Below are positions 45,521 through 54,561 of a stretch of 64,000 nt of DNA, piece by piece. Origin of the DNA: Streptomyces sp. AW19M42 (GTDB lineage: Bacteria > Actinomycetota > Actinomycetes > Streptomycetales > Streptomycetaceae). The position numbers were made by a program, and so were the translations under genes. The notes beneath the pieces are model-generated. The model made no database searches, was not told the origin of the DNA, and saw nothing but the letters and a program-made list of their open reading frames with translations. The stretch lies in assembly GCA_000470535.1 (NCBI GenBank), contig CBRG010000096.1, forward strand, positions 1-64,000, in the 5' to 3' direction. How positions within the stretch are numbered: the first letter of the stretch is position 1; every line of letters begins with the position of its first letter.

Positions 45521-46399
45521 CTACTTCTTGTTCTCGACCGCGTGGCCGCCGAACTGGTTGCGCAGCGCGGCGATCATCTTCATCTGCGGGGAGTCGTCCT
45601 GGCGCGAGGCGAACCGGGCGAAGAGCGATGCGGTGATCGCGGGCAGCGGGACGGCGTTGTCGATCGCGGCCTCCACCGTCCACCGGCCCTCGCCGGAGTC
45701 GGCGGCGAAACCGCGGAGCTGGTCCAGGTGCTCGTCGTCGTCCAGCGCGTTGACCGCCAAGTCGAGCAGCCAGGAACGGATGACCGTGCCCTCCTGCCAG
45801 GAGCGGAAGACCTCGCGCACATCGGTGACGGAGTCGACCTTCTCCAGGAGCTCCCAGCCCTCGGCGTAGGCCTGCATCATGGCGTACTCGATGCCGTTGT
45901 GAACCATCTTCGCGAAGTGGCCGGCCCCGACCTTGCCCGCGTGGACGGAACCGAAGTCGCCCTCGGGCTTCAGGGCGTCGAAGACCGGCTGGACCTTCGC
46001 GACGTTCTCGGCGTTGCCGCCGTACATCAGCGCGTAGCCGTTCTCGAGGCCCCAGACACCGCCGGAGACGCCGCAGTCGACGAAGCCGATGCCCTTGATG
46101 CCGAGCTCGACCGCGTGCTTCTCGTCGTCGGTCCAGCGCGAGTTCCCGCCGTCCACGACGACGTCACCGGCCGACAGCAGCTCGGCCAGCTCGTCGATCG
46201 TGGACTGGGTGGCGGCGCCGGCCGGGACCATCACCCACACGACCCGGGGGCCCTTCAGCTTGCCCACAAGCTCTTCGAGGCTGTGGACATCGGCGACGTC
46301 CGGGTTGCGGTCGTAACCGATGACGGTGTGGCCTGCGCGGCGGATGCGCTCGCGCATGTTGCCGCCCATCTTGCCGAGGCCGACGAGACCGATCTCCAT
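45521..46399 (-). CDS. gnd: 6-phosphogluconate dehydrogenase (short, decarboxylating)
   Basis: 292 residues, the short YqeC-like form. Oxidises 6-phosphogluconate to ribulose 5-phosphate and CO2. GLVGLGKMGGNM is the dinucleotide site, FVDCGVSGGVWGLENGYALM the substrate loop and KMVHNGIEYAMMQAYAEG the catalytic region. Its placement between dnaN and recF is typical for Streptomyces and has no known regulatory meaning. 131 bp upstream hold the dnaN terminator. Confidence 0.93.
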   Translation of the reverse strand: MEIGLVGLGKMGGNMRERIRRAGHTVIGYDRNPDVADVHSLEELVGKLKGPRVVWVMVPAGAATQSTIDELAELLSAGDVVVDGGNSRWTDDEKHAVELGIKGIGFVDCGVSGGVWGLENGYALMYGGNAENVAKVQPVFDALKPEGDFGSVHAGKVGAGHFAKMVHNGIEYAMMQAYAEGWELLEKVDSVTDVREVFRSWQEGTVIRSWLLDLAVNALDDDEHLDQLRGFAADSGEGRWTVEAAIDNAVPLPAITASLFARFASRQDDSPQMKMIAALRNQFGGHAVENKK

Positions 46400-46467
46400 C
46401 AGAGATTCCTTAAGCGTTGTGCCGATTCGTACCCAGGACCGAGCCTACGCCCGGCCGGGGACAGGGC

Positions 46468-46499
46468 GACGGGCATGCTCGTCGCTGAGCGTGCCCGTC
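46468..46499 (-). terminator. Terminator after dnaN
   Basis: GACGGGCATGCTC and GAGCGTGCCCGTC (one mismatch) around a 6-nt loop, 31 bp past the dnaN stop. Confidence 0.7.
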
Positions 46500-46530
46500 G
46501 GGGCCTGCCGTGACAGGACCGATGGCCGGA

Positions 46531-47661
46531 TCAGCCGGAGAGGCGGACCGGCATGATCAGGTACTTGTACGCGTCGTCCGCCTCGGCATCCACGGCGGCG
46601 CGGCCGCTGAGCAGCGCGGGCTTGGTGGACGTCGTGAAGGAGAGCTGGGCGACGGGGGAGTCGATCGCGCTCAGGCCGTCCAGCAGGAAGGTCGGGTTGA
46701 AGGCGATCGAGATGTCGTCGCCCTCCAGGACCGCGTCCACGCGCTCCACAGCCTGTGCGTCGTCGCTGGAACCCGCCTCCAGGATCAGCACACCCTGCTC
46801 GAAGCTGAGCCGGACCGGGGTGTTCCGCTCGGCCACCAGCGCGACGCGCTTGACGGCCTCGACGAACGGGGCGGTCTCGATGACCGCGACCGTGTTGAAC
46901 TCGGTCGGGAAGAGCGTGCGGTACTTCGGCAGGTCGCCTTCGAGCAGCCGGGTGGTCGTCCGCCGGCCGGCGCCCTCGAAGCCGATGAGGCCCTCACCGG
47001 CACCGGAGCCCGACAGCGCCAGCGTGACCGTGTCGCCGCTGGTGAGCGCCTTGGCGGTGTCCAGCAGGGTCTTGGCGGGGACCAGGGCGACGGCGGAGGC
47101 GTCGGCGTTCTCCGGCTTCCAGAGGAACTCGCGGACCGCGAAGCGGTAGCGGTCGGTGGAGGCCAGGGTGACGGTGTCGCCCTCGATCTCGATGCGCACA
47201 CCGGTGAGGACGGGCAGCGTGTCGTCGCGGCCCGCCGCGATGGCCACCTGGGCGGCGGCAGAGGCGAAGACCTCGCCGGGGACCGTCCCGGTCGCCGTCG
47301 GCATCTCGGGCAGTGCGGGGTACTCCTCCACAGGAAGGGTGTGGAGTGTGAACCGCGAGGAGCCGCAGGCCACCGTCGCCCGTACACCGTCTGTGGAAAT
47401 CTCCACCGGCCGGTTGGGCAGGGCACGGCAGATGTCGGCGAGCAGCCGGCCGGAGACCAGCACCGTGCCGTCCTCCTCGATCTCGGCGTCCACCGAGACC
47501 CGGGCCGATACCTCGTAGTCGAAGCTGGAGAAGCTGAGGGCGCCGTCCTCGGCCTTCAGCAGCAGCCCCGCAAGAACGGGCGCCGGCGGCCGGGCCGGGA
47601 GGCTACGGGCCACCCAGGCCACAGCCTCCGCGAGTACATCGCGCTCCACCCGGATCTTCAC
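46531..47661 (-). CDS. dnaN: DNA polymerase III beta sliding clamp
   Basis: 376 residues, three repeated clamp domains forming a ring dimer that holds polymerase III to DNA. The C-terminus YLIMPVRLSG is the conserved end. GTG at 47661 is supported by AGGAGG seven bases upstream and by the family start KIRVERDVLAEAV; the longer frame upstream to 47778 is not needed. Transcribed leftward away from oriC. Confidence 0.97.
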   Translation of the reverse strand: MKIRVERDVLAEAVAWVARSLPARPPAPVLAGLLLKAEDGALSFSSFDYEVSARVSVDAEIEEDGTVLVSGRLLADICRALPNRPVEISTDGVRATVACGSSRFTLHTLPVEEYPALPEMPTATGTVPGEVFASAAAQVAIAAGRDDTLPVLTGVRIEIEGDTVTLASTDRYRFAVREFLWKPENADASAVALVPAKTLLDTAKALTSGDTVTLALSGSGAGEGLIGFEGAGRRTTTRLLEGDLPKYRTLFPTEFNTVAVIETAPFVEAVKRVALVAERNTPVRLSFEQGVLILEAGSSDDAQAVERVDAVLEGDDISIAFNPTFLLDGLSAIDSPVAQLSFTTSTKPALLSGRAAVDAEADDAYKYLIMPVRLSG

Positions 47662-47778
47662 CGGAACCGCCTCCTGCTGTTGCTCGCTCGCCCTGCTGGC
47701 CTTCGTCGTCTGGTCGGGTCGCTCCACCGATGGGAGGGGGAGGACGCCGGGGTCCAGTCTGACGTACGGCACCGACAC

Positions 47779-48493
47779 TCGGTGCTGCTCGGGGTCAAGT
47801 CGCGACCAGCGGTCCGGGGAGCTCCGGCGCCGAGTTGTGCACAGGTCCCACTTCGAAGCGGATTCCGGGCTAACTAGAGGTAGTAGTAGTAGTAGGGCCT
47901 GTGGAAACCGTGGATAACGTCGTTTCCGCAGGTCAGGCCCTGTTTTTTATCCACCGGTCCTGTGGGCGGAACCGGTGGACAACCCGGGGTTTCTGTGGAC
48001 ACCCGAAAGTTCTGCACAACCGGTACACAGGGCAGGGGGGTTTCTCCCCAGGTCTGTCCCCAGCTTTACCCAGCTTCCCCACAGCCCAACCGACCCTCTT
48101 GGTGTGACGCCTTTCACTCGGGGCGGTGAAAGCGGGTGTCGTGTTGCCGAACAGTGGACAGAGGTGTGGAGAAGCCCGCAGAAGCTGGGGACAAGAAGGT
48201 CCGGCCTGTGGGCCGCCGGTGGACAACGCTGACGCGAGCCTGTGGACGAAAAACTTGTCCACAGGCTGTGGATCATTGTTGACCACAAATCCCCAGGCCT
48301 CTGAGCTGGCCTGATGGAGTATCGGCTGCCATGCCTGTGGAAGCAGTATGGACAACTTTTAAATCCCCAGGCTGTGGAGGGGGGATTGTGCCCAGATCTG
48401 TGGAGAACGGCCCCTCCGCGGCAGGTATTCGAACAGCGGAGACGGGTCCGAGCCGCGCGAACCTCGTGCACAGCGGCCCCGGAACCAACTGAG
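47779..48493. other. oriC: Chromosomal replication origin oriC
   Basis: About 700 bp non-coding between dnaN and dnaA, densely filled with DnaA boxes (consensus TTGTCCACA). The exact match is at 48255. One-mismatch boxes are at 47835, 47909, 47947, 47974, 47994, 48165, 48218, 48241, 48279, 48347 and 48399. Weaker ones are at 47900, 48075, 48153 and 48267. Both orientations occur. Two exact-or-near boxes flank the 48241-48287 core, the densest part. This is the classical layout of the Streptomyces origin, which has about 19 boxes. Confidence 0.97.
47881..47917 (+). promoter_or_regulatory. DnaA-trio-like unwinding element at oriC
   Basis: Five perfect TAG triplets (47881-47895), a GC cluster (GGCC), then TGTGGAAAC (47900) and CGTGGATAA (47909), two DnaA-box-like 9-mers abutting head to tail. 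Read 3'-5' from the boxes outward, the upper strand gives GAT repeats, the polarity described for DnaA-trios of the Bacillus basal unwinding system. It lies just inside oriC at the dnaN edge. Functional assignment is inference. Confidence 0.55.
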
Positions 48494-48534
48494 AAGGGCG
48501 CTCCGGGGCCCGATGCGGGTCCCGGAGCGCCCTT
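48494..48534 (-). terminator. Terminator of dnaA
   Basis: 14-bp perfect arms (48494-48507, 48521-48534) around a 13-nt loop, 45 bp past the dnaA stop. Confidence 0.85.
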
Positions 48535-48578
48535 TCGGTGCTCGCTGAAGCGTGGCTGTGTGACGAGGTGGTGGGCCG

Positions 48579-50387
48579 TCAGCCGTTCTTGATGCGGTTG
48601 GTGAGCTCGGTGACCTGGTTGTAGATGGAGCGCCGCTCCGCCATCAGTGCGCGGATCTTACGGTCGGCGTGCATCACGGTCGTGTGGTCACGGCCGCCGA
48701 ACTGGGCGCCGATCTTGGGCAGCGAGAGGTCCGTCAGCTCACGGCACAGGTACATCGCGATCTGGCGCGCCGTCACGAGGACGCGGCTGCGGGACGATCC
48801 GCAGAGATCCTCCACCGTCAGCCCGAAGTAGTCGGCGGTCGCCGCCATGATGGCCGGCGCCGTGATCTCCGGGGCGGCGTCCTCGCCGCCCGGGATCAGG
48901 TCCTTCAGCACGATCTCGGTCAGCCCGAGGTCCACCGGCTGACGGTTGAGACTGGCGAAGGCCGTTACCCGGATGAGCGCGCCCTCCAGTTCCCGGATGT
49001 TGCGTGAGATGCGGGAGGCGATGAACTCCAGCACCTCCGGCGGAGCGTTGAGCTGCTCCTGCACCGCCTTCTTACGGAGGATCGCGATGCGCGTCTCCAG
49101 CTCCGGCGGCTGCACATCGGTGGTGAGGCCCCACTCGAAACGATTCCGCAGCCGGTCCTCCAGGGTCACCAGCTGCTTGGGCGGCCGGTCGGAGGACAGC
49201 ACGATCTGCTTGTTGGCGTTGTGGAGCGTATTGAAGGTGTGGAAGAACTCCTCCTGCGTCGACTCCTTGCTCGCCAGGAACTGGATGTCGTCGACCAGCA
49301 GGATGTCGACATCACGGTACCGCTTGCGGAAGGTGTCGCCCTTGCCGTCGCGGATCGAGTTGATGAACTCGTTGGTGAACTCCTCCGAGCTCACGTACCG
49401 CACCCGGGTGCCCGGGTAGAGGCTGCGGGCGTAGTGCCCGATGGCGTGCAGCAGGTGGGTCTTGCCGAGCCCCGACTCCCCGTAGATGAAGAGCGGGTTG
49501 TACGCCTTGGCGGGCGCCTCTGCGACGGCGACGGCCGCGGCGTGCGCGAAGCGGTTCGAGGCCCCGATGACGAAGGTGTCGAAGAGGTACTTCGGGTTCA
49601 GCCGGGCGTGCGGCTCACCCGGGCCGGGAGCGGGCGCGGGCTGTGCGCCCATCGGTCCGGGGACGCCGCCGGGCCGGCCCGTTCCGCCGCCCTGCCGGTG
49701 CTGCGGCTCCTGCATGTCGTGGCGCTCGGACCGCTGGGACTCGTAGCCCTGGTGCTCGGGAGGCTGCTGGCGGTAGTCGTGCTGGGGCTGCTGCTGGGAG
49801 CGGCCGCCGTACGGTTCGCGCCAGTGCTCGCCGGAGGTGTCGCGGTCCTGGTATCCGCCGAGCCGGGGCTGCTGCCAGGAGAGGTCCTCCTGAATGCGCG
49901 GCCAGGCGCCGGGCTCGGGACGCTGCTGCTGGTAGTCGGGGTAGGCGGGACGGGCGATCGGCATGCCGTCGTCCGAGGAGCGGTGCCCGTAGCCGTCGTA
50001 GGCGTCGTTGTGCTGCCGCTCGTCGTGCTGCGGTCCCTGGTAGCGGTGCTGCTGCTGGGACTGGTGCTGCTGCGACTGGTGCATCGGGGGCGCCGGCGGG
50101 TTCGGCGGCTCGCCCGCGGAGTCGTCGACCGTGATCGCGATCCGGATCGGGCGGCCGCACTCGCGGCTCAGCGTCTCACTGATGAGCGGAGCGAGCCGGC
50201 CCTCCAAGACGCGCTTGCCCCATTCATTGGGGACGGCGAGCAGCGCGGTGTCGGCCACCAGGGCGAGCGGCTGGCAGCGCTCGATCCATTGTTTGTCCTT
50301 CGGCTCGATGCCCTGCTGGCCCTCCCCGAGGAGTTGCTCCAGCACTCGTGGCCACACTGCGGCAAGATCGGCAGGTACGTCAGCCAC
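48579..50387 (-). CDS. dnaA: Chromosomal replication initiator DnaA
   Basis: 602 residues, longer than E. coli DnaA (467) because of an extended disordered domain II rich in Gln, His, Pro and Tyr (about 100-260), as in Streptomyces. Domain I (1-80) binds helicase and regulators. Domain III has Walker [16 protein letters not shown], Walker [12 protein letters not shown] and the Arg finger region. Domain IV has [13 protein letters not shown], which contacts the box. GTG start. Its promoter contains two DnaA boxes, so it is probably autoregulated. Terminator 45 bp downstream. Confidence 0.98.
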   Translation of the reverse strand: MADVPADLAAVWPRVLEQLLGEGQQGIEPKDKQWIERCQPLALVADTALLAVPNEWGKRVLEGRLAPLISETLSRECGRPIRIAITVDDSAGEPPNPPAPPMHQSQQHQSQQQHRYQGPQHDERQHNDAYDGYGHRSSDDGMPIARPAYPDYQQQRPEPGAWPRIQEDLSWQQPRLGGYQDRDTSGEHWREPYGGRSQQQPQHDYRQQPPEHQGYESQRSERHDMQEPQHRQGGGTGRPGGVPGPMGAQPAPAPGPGEPHARLNPKYLFDTFVIGASNRFAHAAAVAVAEAPAKAYNPLFIYGESGLGKTHLLHAIGHYARSLYPGTRVRYVSSEEFTNEFINSIRDGKGDTFRKRYRDVDILLVDDIQFLASKESTQEEFFHTFNTLHNANKQIVLSSDRPPKQLVTLEDRLRNRFEWGLTTDVQPPELETRIAILRKKAVQEQLNAPPEVLEFIASRISRNIRELEGALIRVTAFASLNRQPVDLGLTEIVLKDLIPGGEDAAPEITAPAIMAATADYFGLTVEDLCGSSRSRVLVTARQIAMYLCRELTDLSLPKIGAQFGGRDHTTVMHADRKIRALMAERRSIYNQVTELTNRIKNG

Positions 50388-50766
50388 AAGGCACGCTCTC
50401 TCGCTGGTCCCACGAATGTGTGTTTCTCGGGACGTATGGGTCGGGATGGGTGAGGACCGGCAGGCGGGAAGAAAAAGAACCGGGGTTCAGCCACGGTAGG
50501 CGGGCCGACCCATGCGGTTCAAGTCGTTGTCCACAGGCTGTGCACAATGGGAGGTCCGGCAGGGTCGGTTTGACCGGATGGCGTAGCCGCGCGTACCGTG
50601 ACCAGGTCGAGTTGTCGATGGCTGCTGCCGCCTGCCTCCGATGGGCAAAGATCACGATCTGTGATTGTGAAGCGGTGCACTAGGGCGTTTACGCGAGTCT
50701 CTCGTGGGCGCACGGTGACAGCCAGGCGATGTCCCGCCAATACACGATCATTACTGGAGCCCCCGA
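50388..50766. other. Divergent dnaA/rpmH promoter region
   Basis: 379 bp between dnaA and rpmH with no gene. A perfect DnaA box pair (50527-50548) lies in the middle. The dnaA promoters (minus) and the rpmH promoter (plus) must be here; exact -10 and -35 elements are not assigned. Confidence 0.7.
50527..50548. promoter_or_regulatory. DnaA boxes in the dnaA promoter region
   Basis: TTGTCCACA (50527-50535), an exact consensus, and TGTGCACAA (50540-50548), opposite orientation, four bases apart. The pair is 140 bp upstream of the dnaA start, where DnaA can repress its own promoter. Confidence 0.85.
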
Positions 50767-50904
50767 GTGAGCAAGCGCACCTTCCAGCCGAACAACCGTC
50801 GTCGCGCGAAGACCCACGGTTTCCGTCTGCGCATGCGGACCCGCGCCGGCCGCGCGATTCTCGCGTCCCGCCGTGGCAAGGGCCGCGCCAGCCTGTCCGC
50901 CTGA
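50767..50904 (+). CDS. rpmH: 50S ribosomal protein L34
   Basis: 45 residues, extremely basic ([20 protein letters not shown], then [15 protein letters not shown]). Standard length. GTG start; GGAG lies about eight bases upstream. First gene of the rightward rpmH-rnpA-yidD-yidC-jag group. Confidence 0.97.
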   Translation: MSKRTFQPNNRRRAKTHGFRLRMRTRAGRAILASRRGKGRASLSA

Positions 50905-50925
50905 TCGCGTACAGGTCGTCATGAC

Positions 50926-51297
50926 GTGCTGCCTACCGAGAATCGGCTGAGGCGGCGCGAGGACTTCGCGACCGCGGTACGACGAGGACGCAGGGCCGGC
51001 CGCCCTCTACTCGTCGTTCATCTACGCAGCGGTGCAACGGACCCGCACGTGACTGGGGAGACTGCTCCCCCGCCGCGTGCGGGTTTCGTTGTCAGCAAAG
51101 CCGTGGGTGGCGCGGTCGTCCGCACAGCGGTGAAGCGAAGGCTTCGCCATCTGGTCCGAGAACGACTGGCCCTGCTGCCCCCCGGTAGCCTGGTTGTCGT
51201 ACGAGCGTTGCCCGGTGCGGGCGACGCCGACCATGAACAGCTGGCCCGAGACCTGGACGCCGCCCTTCAGCGGCTACTGGGAGGGGGCGCGCGATGA
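50926..51297 (+). CDS. rnpA: Ribonuclease P protein component
   Basis: 123 residues, basic. Assists the RNase P RNA in trimming tRNA 5' ends. [22 protein letters not shown] and the RNR-like block [19 protein letters not shown] are the conserved parts. GTG start 21 bp after rpmH; the end overlaps yidD by four bases. Confidence 0.95.
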   Translation: MLPTENRLRRREDFATAVRRGRRAGRPLLVVHLRSGATDPHVTGETAPPPRAGFVVSKAVGGAVVRTAVKRRLRHLVRERLALLPPGSLVVVRALPGAGDADHEQLARDLDAALQRLLGGGAR

Positions 51298-51653
51298 AGT
51301 ACCCGTTGCTGGCTCTCATCAAGCTGTACCAGTGGACGATCAGCCCACTTCTCGGGCCTGTCTGCCGTTACTACCCGTCGTGTTCCCACTATGGATATAC
51401 GGCGATCGACCGGCACGGAGCGATCAAAGGAACGGCGCTGACGGCCTGGCGCATCCTGCGATGCAATCCGTGGTCACCCGGCGGCGTGGATTACGTACCA
51501 CCACGCAAACGTCCGCGTTGGCACGAACTGCTGCGAGATCTCTTCCGCGGCGGTAAGGGCGGGGACTCCGCCGCTGATGTGCCTCCCGGGGGATCGGCCA
51601 CCGATCTCCCGAGCTCGGCCGCAGAGACTTCGCCCAATGCTCAAGGAGCCTGA
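51294..51653 (+). CDS. yidD: Membrane protein insertion efficiency factor YidD
   Basis: 119 residues (most are about 80), with the family core [21 protein letters not shown] and the cysteine/serine motif [10 protein letters not shown], then [16 protein letters not shown] 35-residue Gly/Ser/Ala tail is extra. Peripheral membrane protein that helps YidC. Overlaps rnpA and is 3 bp from yidC. Confidence 0.94.
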   Translation: MKYPLLALIKLYQWTISPLLGPVCRYYPSCSHYGYTAIDRHGAIKGTALTAWRILRCNPWSPGGVDYVPPRKRPRWHELLRDLFRGGKGGDSAADVPPGGSATDLPSSAAETSPNAQGA

Positions 51654-51656
51654 TTA

Positions 51657-52922
51657 GTGGACACGATTGCCAGTCTGTTCAGCTTCATCACATGGCCTGT
51701 TTCCTGGGTCATCGTCCAGTTCCACAGGTTGTACGGGGCGATCTTCGGCCCCGACACGGGATGGGCCTGGGGTCTGTCCATCGTGTCCCTCGTGGTGCTG
51801 ATCCGTATCTGTCTCGTTCCGCTGTTCGTCAAGCAGATCAAGTCGACGCGGAACATGCAGGTGCTCCAGCCGAAGATGAAGGCGATCCAGGAGCGCTACA
51901 AGAGCGACAAGCAGCGTCAGTCCGAAGAGATGATGAAGCTGTACAAGGAGACGGGTACCAACCCGTTGTCCTCGTGCCTTCCCATCCTGGCGCAGTCGCC
52001 GTTCTTCTTCGCCCTGTACCACGTGCTCTCGGCCATCGCGTCGAACAAGAAGATCGGTGTGATCGACCAGTCGCTGCTGGACAGCGCGCGTCAGGCACAC
52101 ATCTTCGGGGCTCCGCTGGCCGCCAAGTTCATGGACAGCGCGGACAAGGTCGAGGCGCTCGGCGCCTCGCTGGTGGATGTCCGGGTCGTCACCGCGGTCA
52201 TGATCGTGATGATGTCGGCCTCGCAGTTCTTCACCCAGCGCCAGCTGATGACGAAGAACGTGGACCTGACGGTCAAGACGCCGTACATGCAGCAGCAGAA
52301 GATGCTGATGTACATCTTCCCGCTGATCTTCGCCGTCATGGGCATCAACTTCCCCGTCGGTGTCCTCGTCTACTGGCTGACCACCAACGTCTGGACCATG
52401 GGTCAGCAGATGTACGTGATCAACCAGAACCCGACGCCGGGCAGCAAGGCGCAGGACCAGTACCTGGGACGTCTGCTGAAGAGCGTCACCACCCACGGTG
52501 AGGTGCGCGGCAGGACCAAGCGCAATACGGTCAAGCGGATCGTGTCCAAGGGCCCGGACCGCAATGACATCGAGCGGAAGTTCATCACCGGACTGGCCAA
52601 GCTCGGTCTCGCCGCCCAGGAGGACGGCACGGTGGTAAAGAGCGAAACCGCCGCGGCCGACGCGGAGGCCGGAGCCGCCCTGCGGCGTCAGCAGCCCAAG
52701 CGCCAGACCAAGGCGAAGCGTCACACCGGTGCGGGTCAGCAGAGCGGGGCCAAGGACACCGACTCAAGCGAGTCGGGGACCGCGACCTCCCTGCAGAAGA
52801 AGGCACCGCAGGACGACAAGCCCAAGCCGGCGGGCGGCAAGCCCGCGTCCGGCTCCTCACGCCAAGCCAAGTCCGGACAGCGCAAGGGCCCGCAGCGGCC
52901 CAAGCACCCGTCCAAGAAGTAA
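51657..52922 (+). CDS. yidC: Membrane protein insertase YidC (Oxa1 family)
   Basis: 421 residues with about five helices. It inserts and folds membrane proteins alone or with Sec. [21 protein letters not shown] at the start, [20 protein letters not shown] in the conserved groove and [20 protein letters not shown] near 245 are Oxa1 signatures. The C-terminal 150 residues are very basic (Lys/Gln-rich), likely a ribosome-binding tail. GTG start. Confidence 0.96.
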   Translation: MDTIASLFSFITWPVSWVIVQFHRLYGAIFGPDTGWAWGLSIVSLVVLIRICLVPLFVKQIKSTRNMQVLQPKMKAIQERYKSDKQRQSEEMMKLYKETGTNPLSSCLPILAQSPFFFALYHVLSAIASNKKIGVIDQSLLDSARQAHIFGAPLAAKFMDSADKVEALGASLVDVRVVTAVMIVMMSASQFFTQRQLMTKNVDLTVKTPYMQQQKMLMYIFPLIFAVMGINFPVGVLVYWLTTNVWTMGQQMYVINQNPTPGSKAQDQYLGRLLKSVTTHGEVRGRTKRNTVKRIVSKGPDRNDIERKFITGLAKLGLAAQEDGTVVKSETAAADAEAGAALRRQQPKRQTKAKRHTGAGQQSGAKDTDSSESGTATSLQKKAPQDDKPKPAGGKPASGSSRQAKSGQRKGPQRPKHPSKK

Positions 52923-52936
52923 GAAGGAGTCCATCC

Positions 52937-53446
52937 GTGACGGAAGGCACCACCTCCACGGCCGCTGAGGGCAGCGACACCTTGACCCGCCTTGAGCAGG
53001 AAGGGGAGATCGCAGCGGACTACCTTGAGGGCCTGCTCGACATCGCCGACCTCGACGGCGACATCGACATGGACGTCGAGGCTGATCGGGCCGCGGTCTC
53101 GATCATCAGTGAGTCGGCACGTGAACTGCAGAAGCTCGTGGGCCGCGACGGTGAGGTGCTGGAGGCGCTCCAGGAGCTGACGCGGCTGGCCGTGCACCGG
53201 GAGACCGGTGACCGGAGCCGTCTGATGCTCGACATCGGGGGTTTCCGGGCGCAGAAGCGTACGGAGCTGGCCGAGCTGGGTGCCAAGGCCGCGGACGAGG
53301 TCAAGAGCTCCGGTGAGCCAATGAAGCTGGATCCGATGACGCCGTTCGAGCGCAAGGTCGTGCACGACGCGGTCGCGGCCGCCGGTCTGCGCAGCGAATC
53401 GGAGGGCGAGGAGCCGCAGCGCTTCGTCGTCGTCCTGCCGGCCTGA
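52937..53446 (+). CDS. jag: Jag/KhpB-type RNA-binding protein (KH and R3H domains)
   Basis: 169 residues. KH domain with [20 protein letters not shown] and R3H domain with [13 protein letters not shown]. Lacks the N-terminal Jag domain of Firmicutes. RNA-binding regulator whose target is unknown. GTG start with AGAAGGAG ahead; 14 bp after yidC; terminator follows. Confidence 0.92.
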   Translation: MTEGTTSTAAEGSDTLTRLEQEGEIAADYLEGLLDIADLDGDIDMDVEADRAAVSIISESARELQKLVGRDGEVLEALQELTRLAVHRETGDRSRLMLDIGGFRAQKRTELAELGAKAADEVKSSGEPMKLDPMTPFERKVVHDAVAAAGLRSESEGEEPQRFVVVLPA

Positions 53447-53461
53447 CCGGCTCTTCTCCTG

Positions 53462-53491
53462 TCGGCCCCGTCTGTTCGCAGGCGGGGCCGA
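53462..53491 (+). terminator. Terminator after jag
   Basis: TCGGCCCCGTCTG, TTCG tetraloop, CAGGCGGGGCCGA, then TCTTTGTC. A stable UUCG hairpin 15 bp past the stop. Confidence 0.9.
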
Positions 53492-53553
53492 TCTTTGTCA
53501 GGCTGATAGTCAGCCACCATGGTGCGGTAATGCGGTATGGAAGGACGGTTCCC

Positions 53554-54270
53554 GTGACGGAGGAAGTAGAGCTTCCCCAGGCGCCCGACGAGGCCCGGGA
53601 GGTGTTCGGTGAGTGTTTTCCCGAGGCCGTCCGGTACGCGGAACTGCTGGCCGATGCGGGGGTCAAGCGCGGGCTCATCGGTCCGCGCGAGGTGCCGCGG
53701 CTGTGGGAGCGGCACCTGCTGAACTGTGCGGTGCTCTCCGAGGTCGTCCCTGACGGCGTCACGGTCTGCGATGTGGGCTCGGGTGCCGGACTTCCGGGCA
53801 TTCCGCTGGCGCTTGTGCGGCCGGATCTGAAGATCACCCTGCTGGAGCCGTTGCTGCGGCGGACGAACTTCCTCCAGGAGGTCGTCGAGCTCTTGGGGCT
53901 TGATCATGTGACGGTTGTCCGCGGCCGGGCCGAGGAGGTCCTGGGGACGCTGCAGCCGGTCCACGTGGTGACGGCTCGGGCAGTGGCCCCGCTGGACCGC
54001 TTGGCGGGCTGGGGAGTGCCACTGCTTCGCCCGTACGGCGAGATGCTGGCGCTCAAGGGCGATACCGCAGAGGAGGAGATCAATGGCGCGCGGGCGGCCC
54101 TGAGCAAGCTGGGGGTGCTGGAGACCGAGGTGCTACAGGTGGGTGAGGGCATCGTTGACCCGATGTCCACCGTGGTGCGTGTGGTGGTGGGCGAGAGTCC
54201 TGGTGGTGTGAGGTTCGCCGCAAAGAGAGCCAAGGCCGCGAGGGTCAGCCGAACACGCCGTCGCCGCTGA
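53554..54270 (+). CDS. rsmG: 16S rRNA (guanine-527-N7) methyltransferase
   Basis: 238 residues. SAM motif [16 protein letters not shown] near residue 75. Modifies G527 in 16S rRNA; loss gives low-level streptomycin resistance and antibiotic overproduction in Streptomyces. GTG at 53554 with GGAAGGA upstream; an ATG at 53530 in frame is possible. Basic C-terminus ([16 protein letters not shown]). Confidence 0.94.
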   Translation: MTEEVELPQAPDEAREVFGECFPEAVRYAELLADAGVKRGLIGPREVPRLWERHLLNCAVLSEVVPDGVTVCDVGSGAGLPGIPLALVRPDLKITLLEPLLRRTNFLQEVVELLGLDHVTVVRGRAEEVLGTLQPVHVVTARAVAPLDRLAGWGVPLLRPYGEMLALKGDTAEEEINGARAALSKLGVLETEVLQVGEGIVDPMSTVVRVVVGESPGGVRFAAKRAKAARVSRTRRRR

Positions 54271-54370
54271 TCCATCCGACATCCTGTGCACATGACCGTT
54301 ACGCACCGTTTGATGGGTGTATTGGGGATGCCTCGCACGGGGAGGTGTACGTACCCCGTGCGGAGTGTCG

Positions 54371-54397
54371 TGCCCCTGTAGCTACGCTGCAGGGGCA
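54371..54397 (+). terminator. Hairpin between rsmG and parA
   Basis: TGCCCCTGTAGC and GCTGCAGGGGCA pair with one mismatch around TAC. A second hairpin (CGCACGGGG at 54334-54342 with CCCCGTGCG at 54354-54362) precedes it. Either could end rsmG transcription. Confidence 0.65.
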
Positions 54398-54401
54398 TCG
54401 T

Positions 54402-54415
54402 GTTTCACGTGAAAC
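54402..54415. promoter_or_regulatory. parS site (perfect)
   Basis: GTTTCACGTGAAAC, in the rsmG-parA intergenic region directly after the hairpin, about 6 kb from oriC. Confidence 0.95.
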
Positions 54416-54498
54416 GTCGCTCTCTGCTGCATGGAATTATCAGCCGCGGTCGTGCGGCTGCCGCGCCTCGCCATCGCAGGCCCGTTAGGGCTACGGAG

Positions 54499-54525
54499 TT
54501 GTCCACAGAAGTGGATTCGTCCACA
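54499..54525 (+). promoter_or_regulatory. Two DnaA boxes in the parA leader
   Basis: TTGTCCACA (54499-54507), exact, and TCGTCCACA (54517-54525), one mismatch, same orientation, 18 bp apart. They sit upstream of the preferred parA start, so could affect its promoter. Confidence 0.7.
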
Positions 54526-54561
54526 GAAGAGCGGGCCTCGCTGGTTCGCGACCCCGAAAGC

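Noticed and set aside
44252-46513. A 753-residue plus-strand frame across recF and gnd
   Set aside because: Antisense to two conserved genes and lacks any recognisable protein feature.
46531-47778. Longer DnaN starting at 47778
   Set aside because: The family start and a clear AGGAGG support GTG 47661; the extra residues are not clamp-like.
54400-54561. N-terminal extension of ParA beginning MFHVKRR
   Set aside because: The residues are parS read as codons, followed by non-conserved basic sequence crossing DnaA boxes; no ribosome site precedes it.
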